NCBI GenBank assembly: GCA_965644295.1
Contig: CBFFRP010000119.1
Coordinates: 229,758 to 293,757 of the forward strand
Direction: 5' to 3'
Length of the DNA stretch: 64,000 nt
From: Paraphysomonas bandaiensis
Taxonomy: Eukaryota > Chrysophyceae
This document shows positions 1-9,741 of the stretch, in pieces. Both the position numbers and the translations under genes were made by a program. How positions within the stretch are numbered: the stretch's first letter is position 1; the number at the start of each line of letters is the position of its first letter. The notes below the pieces were generated by a model. The model saw only the letters and a program-made list of their open reading frames with translations, made no database searches and had not been told where the DNA came from.

Positions 1-215
1 TTGCGTGGAGAAAAAAAAACAGCGTTTTTAAAACAAAAAAAAACATATAGACTGGAAAAGCCTGGCTTTGGGTATTTTTATGTACAGCAGTACCGTATAC
101 TATATGGTTGAGAAGTAGAGGACTATACACGCCATCATATGCGTATATTCTCTGCACATCATCCATCATATCTCGATAGGCATTAAACAACATCTCTACC
201 CCCCCCCTCACTCTC

Positions 216-1788
216 ATGATACAAAGCATCTACTTCATCTCTCGCACCGGGTAAGTCCCTCTCTCTGTGTGTCTCTCTTCTCTTCATAGGCCTCTGTCCT
301 GTATCAGGGAGCCTATCATAGAAAAGCACTGGCGAGGCATCACATCTCGAGCCGTCTGTGACTTCTTCTGGAATGAAGTCAGTAAGTACGACTCTCATGA
401 GGTACGTCAGATTGTTTTCCACTCCTGTGATTGGCTGATATGGTATCTTATGGCAGGAAGTGCCTCCCATTATATCTACCACACAGTACTATCTGATAAA
501 TGTATGCCGACAAGAGAACTTTCTACTTGCCATTGCCACTGGTGAGACGTCACCATTAGTTACCATTGAATTCCTTCATAGAGTACTTGACATATTCGAC
601 GAATATTTTGGAGACATAGAGGAGTCTACGATAAAAGATAACTTCTCCACCGTTTACCAATTGCTGGAAGAAATGATGGATTATGGATATCCACTTACCA
701 CTGAGCCAAACGTTCTCAAAGCAATGATTCAGCCACCCACTGTATTGTCTCGTATTCAATCTGCTGCAACAGGTCGATCAACTATATCTGACATTTTACC
801 GGATGGAACTATTTCTAATATGCCTTGGAGACAGACTGGTGTGAAGTACTCGCAGAATGAAATATACCTTGATATCGTAGAGGAAATCGATGCCACTGTC
901 GATCGTAGTGGAACTATAGTGTCATCTGAGGTATCTGGGGCGATTTTAGCGAATAGTCGACTCAGTGGCATGCCTGATTTGACATTACAATTCACCGACC
1001 CAGAGGTCATCGACGATTGCTCATTCCACCCTTGTGTGCGGTACAACAGGTACGACCGCGACAAGGTCGTTTCATTCGTTCCACCTGACGGACAGTTTGA
1101 GTTGATGCGCTATCGGGTAAATACGAAAAGCCCGGTCGTGGCTCCAGTATACTGTCAGCCGCAGGTGTCCTTCGAGTACGGAGCCGGTAAGGGTCAAATC
1201 TCGGTTATGGTCGGACAGAGAGCAGGAAGCTCGTCTTTAATATTTCCGTCCAAGAAGGGCTCAATGGTGGTGCGTTATTGATTTTATATGATTGAGCTCA
1301 CATATGTCCTCTGCATTTTACTCTTTTCAATTTAAATAACTTTTGTGTTTGTTGTGATGTTTTAGGTGGAGGAGGTGGAAGTTGTAATTCCCTTCTCGAA
1401 GGCGGTCCGTACCGCCAATCTTACGGTGACGGCAGGAACTTGCCTGTTTGATGAGGCCACCAAGGTATGAACTGCAGTGGTAGTGTGGGATATGTACGTG
1501 GACTTATTCCGTGCTTCAATTGTGCAGGTGGTCAAGTGGACAGTAGGAAAGCTTATGCGGGAGACTAGTCCTCAATTAACTGGGACTATATTATTACAGA
1601 CCGGGCAGAGCTCCCGGAACACACAAGAGACGGATACACCTCCTATACAAATGCATTGGAAAGTTCCGATGGCTTCCGTGTCTGGGCTTGCTGTAGCTGG
1701 ACTACAGCTGACAAATGAGAGGTACAAGCCGTACAAAGGAGTACGAACCATAACGAAATCAGGAAAATTCCAAATTAGATCGTCTTAG
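216..1788 (+). CDS. AP3M: AP-3 adaptor complex subunit mu
   Basis: Medium subunit of the AP-3 clathrin-adaptor-type complex, which sorts cargo from endosomes/TGN to lysosome-like organelles. Reconstructed exons: 216-250, 308-401, 457-1269, 1366-1464, 1528-1788, giving about 433 aa (human AP3M1 is 418). The N-terminal longin-like part ends exon 1-2 with a GEPIIEKHW block, followed by a VPPIIST block, IEFLHRV and IKDN. The linker has PWR and the C-terminal mu-homology domain has GMPDLTL, SFHPCVR and FIPPDG-like (FVPPDG) blocks; the end is KYKPYKGVR-like plus GKFQIRSS. All introns are GT-AG, 55-96 nt. The short first exon was chosen because it restores the family N-terminus. Very secure as a mu-3 subunit rather than mu-1/2. 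Confidence 0.95.
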
Positions 1789-2392
1789 CCATTTCTGTAA
1801 CTAGTAGTATATATGTATCTTAAGCGAATTACTTGTATTCATTCACAATGTCATTATAAAATAACAAATGTAGCAGTTATACTTTATATGAAGTTTAATG
1901 GATAGTCATATTTTCAGACACGCATAATCGGTTTTCAAGCACGAAGCATTAGTTCATTAGTATAGCAATATCAATGTTTATGAGAGTTTGTTTATAGCAG
2001 AGCCCAGATTGATACGACCGATTTTCACAAGTGAACGGCAACTAGACATATTGAAATAATGTTGATATGTCTGCGTGTGAATTGATTATTACGCATCATG
2101 TATTAAAACCAAAACTTGAGATCGATCTGTTACTATGCCAATGTACAACCAAACCTTACTTACATAATAGTAGCTTATTAATACTTATTGGGAGTAGTTA
2201 GTGTGTACTTTTGTTGCAATACTATACAAAGGAATACAACCACAATACCAGGAGAAGACACAAAATATTACACCTGTAATTATTAATTATATATATAGTG
2301 GCGTTGATACTCAGCCACAACAACTCCTAGAAGATAATTCAACAAGTACCCTGTCTTACAAAGCTTAGGTTTTAGTCATCTGCTTCGACAAT
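1789..2392. other. AT-rich intergenic stretch
   Basis: Downstream of AP-3 mu I see no coding frame with recognisable features, no repeat shared with the rest of the window and no RNA gene. Confidence 0.5.
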
Positions 2393-2665
2393 TTAGCGGT
2401 AGAATGCAGCTTCCGGTTCTAAAGTACCCCATTTGACAGTGTAACCTGTTTTGATAAGAATGTCTGGCGTACCATCTACAGAAAAGTCATCAATAACGAC
2501 AATATCGAACTCATCACTCTGATGCCTCAATGCATGTAGCGAAGATAACGTAGCATCAATGTGGTTACAGGTAGTCAAAACGACCAAAGTTCTGGTGTGT
2601 GTAACTATAGAAGAAGTCAACCGTTCACATATTTTTTCACAATCCGTTCCCAAAAGTAGTGGCAA
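2393..2665 (-). pseudogene. Truncated family-2 glycosyltransferase fragment
   Basis: An open stretch of 90 codons resembling the start of a GT-A fold glycosyltransferase: a beta-strand with LVVLTTCN, a QSDEFDIVV strand, then the nucleotide-sugar motif VIDDFSVDGTPD, then TGYTVKW. The reading frame ends shortly afterwards without the second acidic (DxD-like) motif or acceptor-binding part, and it has no in-frame ATG at its beginning. I see no continuing exon on either side. Most likely a gene relic; a gene with an intron I could not place is the alternative. Confidence 0.45.
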
Positions 2666-3849
2666 AAATAAGTCCGATACATAAGATTATTGTGGATCGC
2701 TATGGGAATGATCATTCTCATAACATCAGACAATAGAAATGAGTTACAGTCATAGTATGAATTTTTCTATATCACCACTACCACTCGAAGATCCATCATA
2801 AATACCAACATGAATTTCATGAATATATGTCTTATTTATATTGTAATTGATTGTATATGGATATAATGTCCATTGAGCATATAAACCCACTATATTATAT
2901 AAAAATACTATTATAACTCTATATCTCATGTTCCCTTTTATATAATGTAATAAGGGGGAATAAAGAGAGTGTTGAGAATGCAGGATGACGCAGAGAGTGA
3001 GCTGAAAAGAAAAGTCGGTAAAAGTTTTGATGACTGAAGCAGTACTGATAAAATGGGGATGAAATATACTAGGGTAATGGACTTAATGGTGTAGTTGTAG
3101 CAGCGCTAGTAGTAGTAGCTATCACTCCCACCTATTAGCTATGTAATCCTGGGGGTGTTTGGTAACAGAGCTCTAGTAACGAGATGAAGCAGCAGTGGGA
3201 AAAAGGAAACACTCCAATATTAAAACATTCTATATTAGTTATAGTAGCAGATTACAAGAAGGTGTAGTTATGACGTGAGTAACAACATTAGGACTATCAC
3301 GAGGCATGTCTGTCGAGGGCAAGTTTTGTGATTCATTCTATGAAGAAGAGGTAGTCAGGTATCAGCATGTACGCATGTACACACTATTCCCTCTGCATCA
3401 CCCTCATCAGGACTTTGTGAAGAGAGACCATCAGATGATGCTGGTATATCCTGACACAAAGGCTCTGATTCTCAGTAACAACAAGTACTATATCGCAGTT
3501 TATTATAGTGTATTGGGAGCAATGGTATTTGAATAGCAGACAGTAGACAGGAAATACGGTCATAATCTGGCAACTATGTAGACGTCATAGAAATAGTAAG
3601 AACAGTCGACGATGCCGCAGCAAAATTACTCGAAAAAGCCAGAGTGTTAAGCTTGTATTGCGACTTTAACAACTGTTCTGATTTAGCTTTGTATTCCACA
3701 CTATTAGAATGTAGAGTGTAGATTGCACAATCGACATGCGTTTACTCAACTTAAAGGTAAACAATAAAACGGCAGGCGTGTCATTTATATAGTTATTACA
3801 AGTGTTACCAAAGTATATAACACAGCTGAAGTCAGCGGGACTACACCAT
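2666..3849. other. Gene-poor stretch
   Basis: AT-rich DNA with no recognised gene. One 76-codon open frame (3306-3536, plus) has no family features and is probably chance. Confidence 0.4.
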
Positions 3850-4161
3850 CTATCTCTTCTTTCCGCCTTTTTTCGCTCTGTTGCCGTGTCCCTTCTTAGG
3901 GGGGCCCTTCCCTCTTGCGCGCAGTCTCACCAGCTTGTCTTGACGCCTCTCCTCTAAATCAGTCGTATAATCTTTTGCTAATTTCTTGAAGGAACGTGTC
4001 AAATCGGGTGGGTAGTACTTCGCAGCCACAGGGCCATAGGGTGTCTTCGCTAGTAGTTTAAAGCCTGTTCTGTGCTGGACGACTGGACGATGATTGAAAA
4101 CCTTTCTTGCGGCCTCGTCAATAATGGCCAGCACCTGTGGGGTAAATTTCCTCGCTCTCAT
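3850..4161 (-). CDS. MRPS33: Mitochondrial small-subunit ribosomal protein mS33
   Basis: Single exon, 103 aa, close to the usual length of mS33. The N-terminus has MRARKF followed by a short helix and a KVFNHRP segment. The conserved middle has KYYPPDL and the C-terminal tail is strongly basic with a RGKGPPKKG motif and a lysine/arginine run. The ATG at 4161 was chosen over an in-frame upstream ATG at 4275 because the family begins there and the upstream codons look like 5' leader. It would act in the mitochondrial ribosome small subunit; mitochondrial import would use an unprocessed basic N-terminus. Confidence 0.85.
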   Translation of the reverse strand: MRARKFTPQVLAIIDEAARKVFNHRPVVQHRTGFKLLAKTPYGPVAAKYYPPDLTRSFKKLAKDYTTDLEERRQDKLVRLRARGKGPPKKGHGNRAKKGGKKR

Positions 4162-5581
4162 ATTTGCACTACAAGCAGAGGACGTATTTATAATCAGTGA
4201 CCTTAATGCGTGTTGTGTATGCATATATACACACACAACTCCAGCCATAGTCATATGCAGACAGCAGCTATACACATATACGGCGATATACGACAGTGTA
4301 CAGCTCAGGCTGTGCCACTGGTAACTAGGAATACTGCTGTACTCTGTACTCTGTACTGCTGTACTCTGTACTGCTGGTATACCGCACCACTTAGCTATCT
4401 ATCATATGGCGAAGGAATACAGTGTATATAGAGCGTATCCTCTACCTCCTGTTGTTATACATATATACATACATACATCTACATAGATATCATCCACTGC
4501 ATGCATCCAGAGCAAGTAACGGCAAACACAAGAAAACATATCACTTGCTCGTAGAGTGTGCTGCAATGGTATTTCTTCCGAAGTTTAATTGGCCCCAGAG
4601 TGCCTCCCATCTCCCTATGTGAAACAGCAAGTACTCATACGTCTCATCTTCGGCATTCACATGGACGCCATTGTGCAGCCAGACGTATACCAGTACGAGC
4701 AAAGGTGGAGTGACTGAGACACACCCTGCACAGCGAAGATTCTTTTCTTGTCTGTTCTGCTCCCTCCAGATGATGATTCATTGGGCCTCATCACTGATCT
4801 CATGACTGTGGTGGTGAGGGACCGCGCATTGATAGTGCTTTAGTGTCGTCTTCAAGATATCGGACCTCAAAAGATCTTATGCAACATTAGGCTGAATCCT
4901 CACATATTCCATGTCTCATGCGAGGTCTATATCCTGTACCATGACCACGTTTCCGCTGCCACTTGGTCTTCATCTTAGGAATTAGCGCTTCTGGACCTAG
5001 AACAGCTACTGCGCTTGTTATTCTATTTGTTAGCCTTGATTTATGTTATTCCCAGAGAAATGCACTAGAAATATATCTAATCGATATACACTACTACAAT
5101 TCTAACAATGATCGTTGTACTCTGCATACTGATGTGTATTTATAGGAGTATATAGCCAGATACTGACGTTGCAGCATGTATGTTCTGCATGAATACATAT
5201 TGTAGGTGATACGGTGCTTCGTGGTCAGTGTTGTTTAGTTGACCAATTACTTGGGTACTGGCAAGGTGACTTTATTAACGGTAGATTTTGCGTGTTATTA
5301 CTTATATTGGGTTGTCGTATATAAAGAAGTGAAGTGTGGCTGATAAAATTTAAAGAGTAAACAGTTCCAATTGTTAGTAATAACTCATGGTTATATGAAT
5401 GAAAAATATCTCAAGATATGTCTATTATAGCGAGGAGACTTACTTAAAATCACTATTATTTCAACTCTAAGACTTTAACATACAACAATACTACTTTCAC
5501 TTAGACGTAGATAATTACTTCCATTTGGTAATATCTTACATGTCGTGAATAGTACTATATACTACAGTACTTCAATTTTTA
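4162..5581. other. Promoter region and degenerate unassigned DNA
   Basis: Directly upstream of mS33 there are simple repeats (ACAC, CTGTACT units at about 4335-4375) and a GGTATACC palindrome at 4376-4383. From about 4560 to 5050 the base composition is more balanced and short open frames are interrupted by stops, which looks like decayed coding sequence, but I cannot assign a family. Confidence 0.35.
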
Positions 5582-5711
5582 CCTATTATCAGTATCCAAT
5601 AATGATAATTGCAATTGTTTGACCAGCATCCTAGTATTGGCATTGCAATTAATTTACGATAATGCTGAAACAAAATCTCATCCCAAAGATGCCAATTTTT
5701 ACACAGAAACA

Positions 5712-5870
5712 TCAACATTTCAAGATGACTAACTGCTTGAGGAACTCAGTCGTAACTATCTTAGCACTTCTAACTAACCTCTCAAGAGCATTGGTAGTGA
5801 TATACAAACAATTTAATGCTGGCAGTTTGGTGCGTTCTTTCTTGTGCTTTTGGATGTCTTTAAGTAAAAA
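5712..5870 (-). pseudogene. hAT transposase C-terminal remnant
   Basis: Reads about 50 codons ending in a stop at 5712-5714, with the pattern ALNCLYITTNALERL, then AKIVTTEFLKQ and a final ILKC. Autonomous hAT transposases have a C-terminal dimerisation block of the form xERLFSxAKxxxxxxR, followed by FLK. Upstream coding for the RNase H-like catalytic core is not recognisable. Confidence 0.5.
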
Positions 5871-6013
5871 CGAATGCCGTCATCATCCTCTTTCTGTTCA
5901 TCGAATTCACCTTCATCTGTGCATTTATCAAAAAGCGTTGCATCTGTGCTTTTTCAGCGTGGTTCGGTTCTGCTTCTATACAATGCTAAATCTTGACTAC
6001 TGCTTTTTCGAAA

Positions 6014-7225
6014 CCCTCAACAAAGTCGGACTCGCACCTTTTCGTGGTGTTCTGGGGGATAAGAGTACCGGAGAGATTCTCTCTGGGAAACTAACGTGAG
6101 CCGCAAACATAGTCAGCAGATATTGTTCTGCCCACTCATAGCCAAATGCTTGTGTGGTACAAGGGACACTAATAAGTGTCACTTGTGTAGACGTCTTTGG
6201 GCCCTGACAAATAAACAGGCATCCGGGAATGGGCCCACCTCAAGGGCATCCGGGACAGGGCCCACCAGAAGGGTAACCGGGGTATTGGGCTGCCTGCTGA
6301 AGTTAATCATCCGGGATGTTCACCTTAAGAACTCAAAACACCTGAAGTCAGCAGATGTCAGGTATATCAACATTCTGCTTGCTCCCTGCGTTTGCTTTGA
6401 GTGATTGATGCTGAGTATGAGTTCACATTATTCGGTATCTGTGTGGCCAATGACCGAGGTAATGCGTCAAACTTTCCTCATGGATGCATGGCAATGGCAA
6501 TGATGTGCTTAGACCTGTCATGTCTTCTCACACGTCTACTGCCTAGTCTTGGTTTCTCCTGACCCAGGTCATTGAGATTATATCAAGGCTCTGGCACTGT
6601 TCTCCAAGCAGTGTCAGGTACATTTGTGGTGCTTTTATGTTATTCTTGCTTAGTAGGTTTTCATCCGAGCGGGGAAGGTGCACGGTTTCCTACTAGTGTA
6701 AGTCACTCGGGAGAAGAGTGCAAGGTGGATGCATGTGCTGGACGAGTGCACACAATGGAGGGAAGACATTGGAGTCGGCTTGAATTTGTAACAGATTTTG
6801 GTAGATGTCTGTTTCATGCGTCAGTGTGCAAAATTGCACCAGTGAGACCGCTTCGTGACCGTGGGAGGACCCGGCGCTATAGAGCTACTTTATTCTCCCT
6901 TCCAGACTACCTGCTGCTGTGAACACTACCTTGAAGAGGGCCCTAAAGATCTGCCGCATATACAGGAGACATATGCCGAAGACACCGACCGCAAGGTGTT
7001 TGTGTTAGGACAAGTAGATTGGGCAGGAGCGTATGATCCGGCTTAAACACGCAACTCGTCGTATGCCCATGTAGCTAACTAAATCGTGTTGTATAGTTGA
7101 GCACTTGTCGGTGCATGCAATAGTAACTAGATGAGAGTCATGTTATGCATAGTGTCGCGCGAGTTGTTAGGTTGGTCGCGGCAACGCACAAGCTTGCGCT
7201 TCTTAATAATCAGATTTTCAATTAT
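6014..7225. mobile_element. 1.2-kb element R1 nested in hAT copy 1
   Basis: This segment is absent from the related hAT copy at 42483-43941 and is bounded by an 11-bp direct repeat CTTTTTCGAAA (6003-6013 and 7226-7236), as expected for a target-site duplication. It begins CCCTCAACAA. Parts recur at 35908-36092 (plus) and 28321-28432 (minus). It contains repeated GGCATCCGGG motifs near 6220-6320. Short open frames at 6572-6922 and 6855-7046 resemble no family I know. Class of element unknown. Confidence 0.5.
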
Positions 7226-7673
7226 CTTTTTCGAAATGCACCCAGGTATCTGCACCCAGGTAGAATTCATCCCCGGGTACTCACAAATTAATCATCAAAT
7301 TGCACCCGGATATCATCCAGATGAAGCTGTTCTTCGCCGTCTGATTCAAAAGTTTACTGACGATGTTTTCTAAGTAAGACAACAGTGCCCATTTCCTGGT
7401 ATAGCAGTATAGCATAGAAGCAGTTGTTGCACAACTTCTCCATATATCCAAACTGCAAACAACCATACGATTATAATTAATACTGATAAAATTGCTGTGT
7501 ACATAATTTCAAATTCTTCTATGCTAACAGATAACGGGTTTGTACCGACGGTCAGTAGCTAGACAGCTTAAGATGCTATAACATTAAGCCGCCAATTAAT
7601 AGGCAGTTATCACTTTTAAAACTAATTAAACTAATTGAAAATTCAATAAATTGTTTCGCAACCTGGTTATTAT

Positions 7674-8063
7674 TACCGCTGATGTTTTAATTTCTGTAAT
7701 GTTGACAATATTTAGAAACAAATCACAAATATTATCGTATGATAGGCAACTCTTACCATCTGTTGATACCACAGACAGATGAAGAAATTCTAGTTGTTCT
7801 ATTGCTTACTAGCCCTATAGCAATATCATAAATTGGTAATATCGAACACTTATCTACAAAAGAGGCTATAAGCGACATTATAACAAATGAAATCGGTTAC
7901 ACAAAGCTCCTGGTCTACGTGTGCAATCAAGGAACGAGGAAGGTGTAAATATAACTGTATAAAACCACAAAAACAACTAAGAGGTTGATGTAGAAAATAG
8001 TACAATACTGTGCAAGTCAATGGCAGGCACACTCGACGATGAATAAGTGGAAATACTAGAAGG
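7674..8063. other. Intergenic, nothing recognised
   Basis: AT-rich spacer between the hAT element and the end of the pyroglutamyl-peptidase gene. No coding signal or repeat seen. Confidence 0.4.
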
Positions 8064-9285
8064 TTAGATAGAAAATGACGCCAATTGTGATCCAATGTGT
8101 TCCACCAACAATGTCATTTCATGCAGCTGACGAAATACACAATGAAAATGAGAAATCCGCAGACAGTAACACCACTACTCACCGACATATGCTCATAGCT
8201 TGGTAAATGAGTAAAGAGCGCAGGCATCAGTGCGCCGCTGCGAACTCGGAGTGACAGAGTCCTTATAGCATGCAGTGTACGGAATAAGGTCTCATTGCAG
8301 AAGAAGGTTCCTATGTCGATTTCTAATCAAAACACAGCGCGCAAAAAAAATGTTCTGCCCGTAAAACGGAATTGCATACCTGCGTCCCGGCTCCAAACCT
8401 CAAGTAAGTGTTTCCTTAGCCGTAATTTTAGTATTCCTGCAACATATTGGTCAGATAAGTCGTTAAATGATTCACAATAAGTACACCTGGAATATTCTGA
8501 GATCGTAGCACCTCACCAGCAGACTTACATCTTATCTTCCCGTGGCGTGGATCGGTACACTGAACATCTAAGGCGTAAACAAGAGCCTCTTCCAGTGATA
8601 AGCGGCCCATATCAGCCGTTGTTGGTAATTGACACTCTGCTCCCGGCACTGCAGGGGTACCTAAACATCATCAAAGGTATCCGTGACGGAGCAGTTTGAT
8701 GTGAATACCTATGTTCTCATCCGCATCAGTATTGCTCAAACAACTCTCCGATATTCCATGACTGTTCAGGCTTCCATCAGCCTGGTGGTTAATACCGAAA
8801 GTTTCAAGCTTCAATCCCTTCGCAGAATCCTCCAACCCTAAATGAAGCACAGCGTCGTAATGAACCGAGTCTCCACGATGCAGCATATCTGCAACGGAGC
8901 TACTTCCAGTACTATTTACAGGTAAGACGAGTCCTTCAAAACAAACACGAATATATTTCGCATTTTCAGTATGATGAGACTTGAAGTCAGTGCATTTCCC
9001 GTGTATGGAGTCAGCGACATCACCGGAGGGGTTCTGATCATATCCACTGAACGGCTCAAAGCCTGTTACAAGAACTCTGGTTTCCTTAAGTGGAAAAGAG
9101 GCTGACTGGAACTGCATAGGTGTATAAAATATGAATCCAATACAGAAGAGTCCAAACAATCCGCACACTGCCATCTGAACAGTGTGTGGTCGCCTGTTGA
9201 GTTTAACAGCACCTGAGGAGATCTCCTCATACTTGGGTGCATTCATGCAGCCTTCAATCATAATTAGGATGTGAGTTGATACCAA
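8064..9285 (-). CDS. Membrane-anchored pyroglutamyl-peptidase I
   Basis: Cysteine peptidase (family C15) removing N-terminal pyroglutamate. Reconstructed exons on the minus strand: 9285-8709, 8660-8487, 8436-8380, 8310-8183, 8126-8064, about 332 aa. The second donor could instead be at 8516, removing 30 nt. Residues 70-87 carry TGFEPF and NPS; catalytic Glu is E161 in GLKLETFGINH; the catalytic Cys lies in SRDAGTFFCNE (about C274), restored only across the 8311-8379 intron; the His is in LFTHLP (about H304). Ahead of the domain, residues 38-56 form one hydrophobic segment after a basic stretch, suggesting a type II membrane protein. Cytosolic family members are near 200-220 aa, so the N-terminal 65 residues are extra. 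Divergent from the gene at 9742. Confidence 0.85.
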
Positions 9286-9741
9286 TTAAAGTGTTCTTGT
9301 TGAGATATGGTAAAGAGTGTGTTGGACATATATAGAGTATACATTGTATGCACTGCTGTATACAAGATGGGCCTGAGTGTACTTTTTACAAAACTATACA
9401 CTGAAAATCTGTCTGACCCAATAAGATACGCTCCTAAGTTAGATGTGGTTCACCTCCACTCAGCTTCAACATCGCAGAAGTGAGTGTGTGCACCAGATTC
9501 ACAAGTACAGCAGCACTACAGATACGATATATGGTATACCATATGCGCTGACGGGAAGAGATGTGCGGACAGGTCGGTATCGTTTTTTCGCGTTTTCTCA
9601 TTTGAAGTTGAGGGGGAAGTGACAAAACGAAGTCTATTTATGGTTGTATGGATAATTAATGAACGAGTAATGTATGAAATATCTCGCAGGATAGATATAG
9701 TAACCGCATTATAGTATCACATCACCCGCTTACATTGAAAC
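9286..9741. promoter_or_regulatory. Divergent promoter region
   Basis: Head-to-head spacer of 456 bp between the pyroglutamyl-peptidase and the regulator genes. It holds GTATAC sites at 9337-9342, 9358-9363 and 9534-9539 (the last within GGTATACC). Bidirectional promoter activity is inferred from arrangement only. Confidence 0.4.

Larger units (their letters stand above)
5590..7665. mobile_element. Degenerate hAT-family DNA transposon (copy 1), with nested insert
   Basis: The element begins CAGTATCC and ends in a sequence whose reverse complement is CAGGTTGCGAAACAATT. It is flanked by imperfect 8-bp duplications (CCTATTAT at 5582-5589, GTTATTAT at 7666-7673). It shares several segments with the better preserved copy at 42483-43941. 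On the minus strand, 5712-5870 still reads as the C-terminal dimerisation region typical of hAT transposases, with an ALERL...AKIV core. Relative to the other copy it carries about 1.2 kb of extra DNA (6014-7225). Decayed: no intact transposase frame remains. Confidence 0.6.

Noticed and set aside
3306-3536. 76-codon open frame as a gene
   Set aside because: No family signature, no splice partners, surrounded by AT-rich non-coding DNA.
4560-5145. Decayed coding sequence between mS33 and hAT copy 1
   Set aside because: Open segments in changing frames can be read, but none gives a recognisable protein; no call made.
6572-7046. Host genes within the nested element
   Set aside because: Two short open frames lie wholly within the inserted R1 DNA and show no known domain; kept only as part of the element.
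8428-8649. End of the pyroglutamyl-peptidase at the stop near 8428, with the catalytic Cys seemingly replaced by Thr (NHLTTYLTN)
   Set aside because: That stretch lies in an intron; splicing to 8436 and 8310 recovers the true DAGTFFCN catalytic motif and the downstream His.
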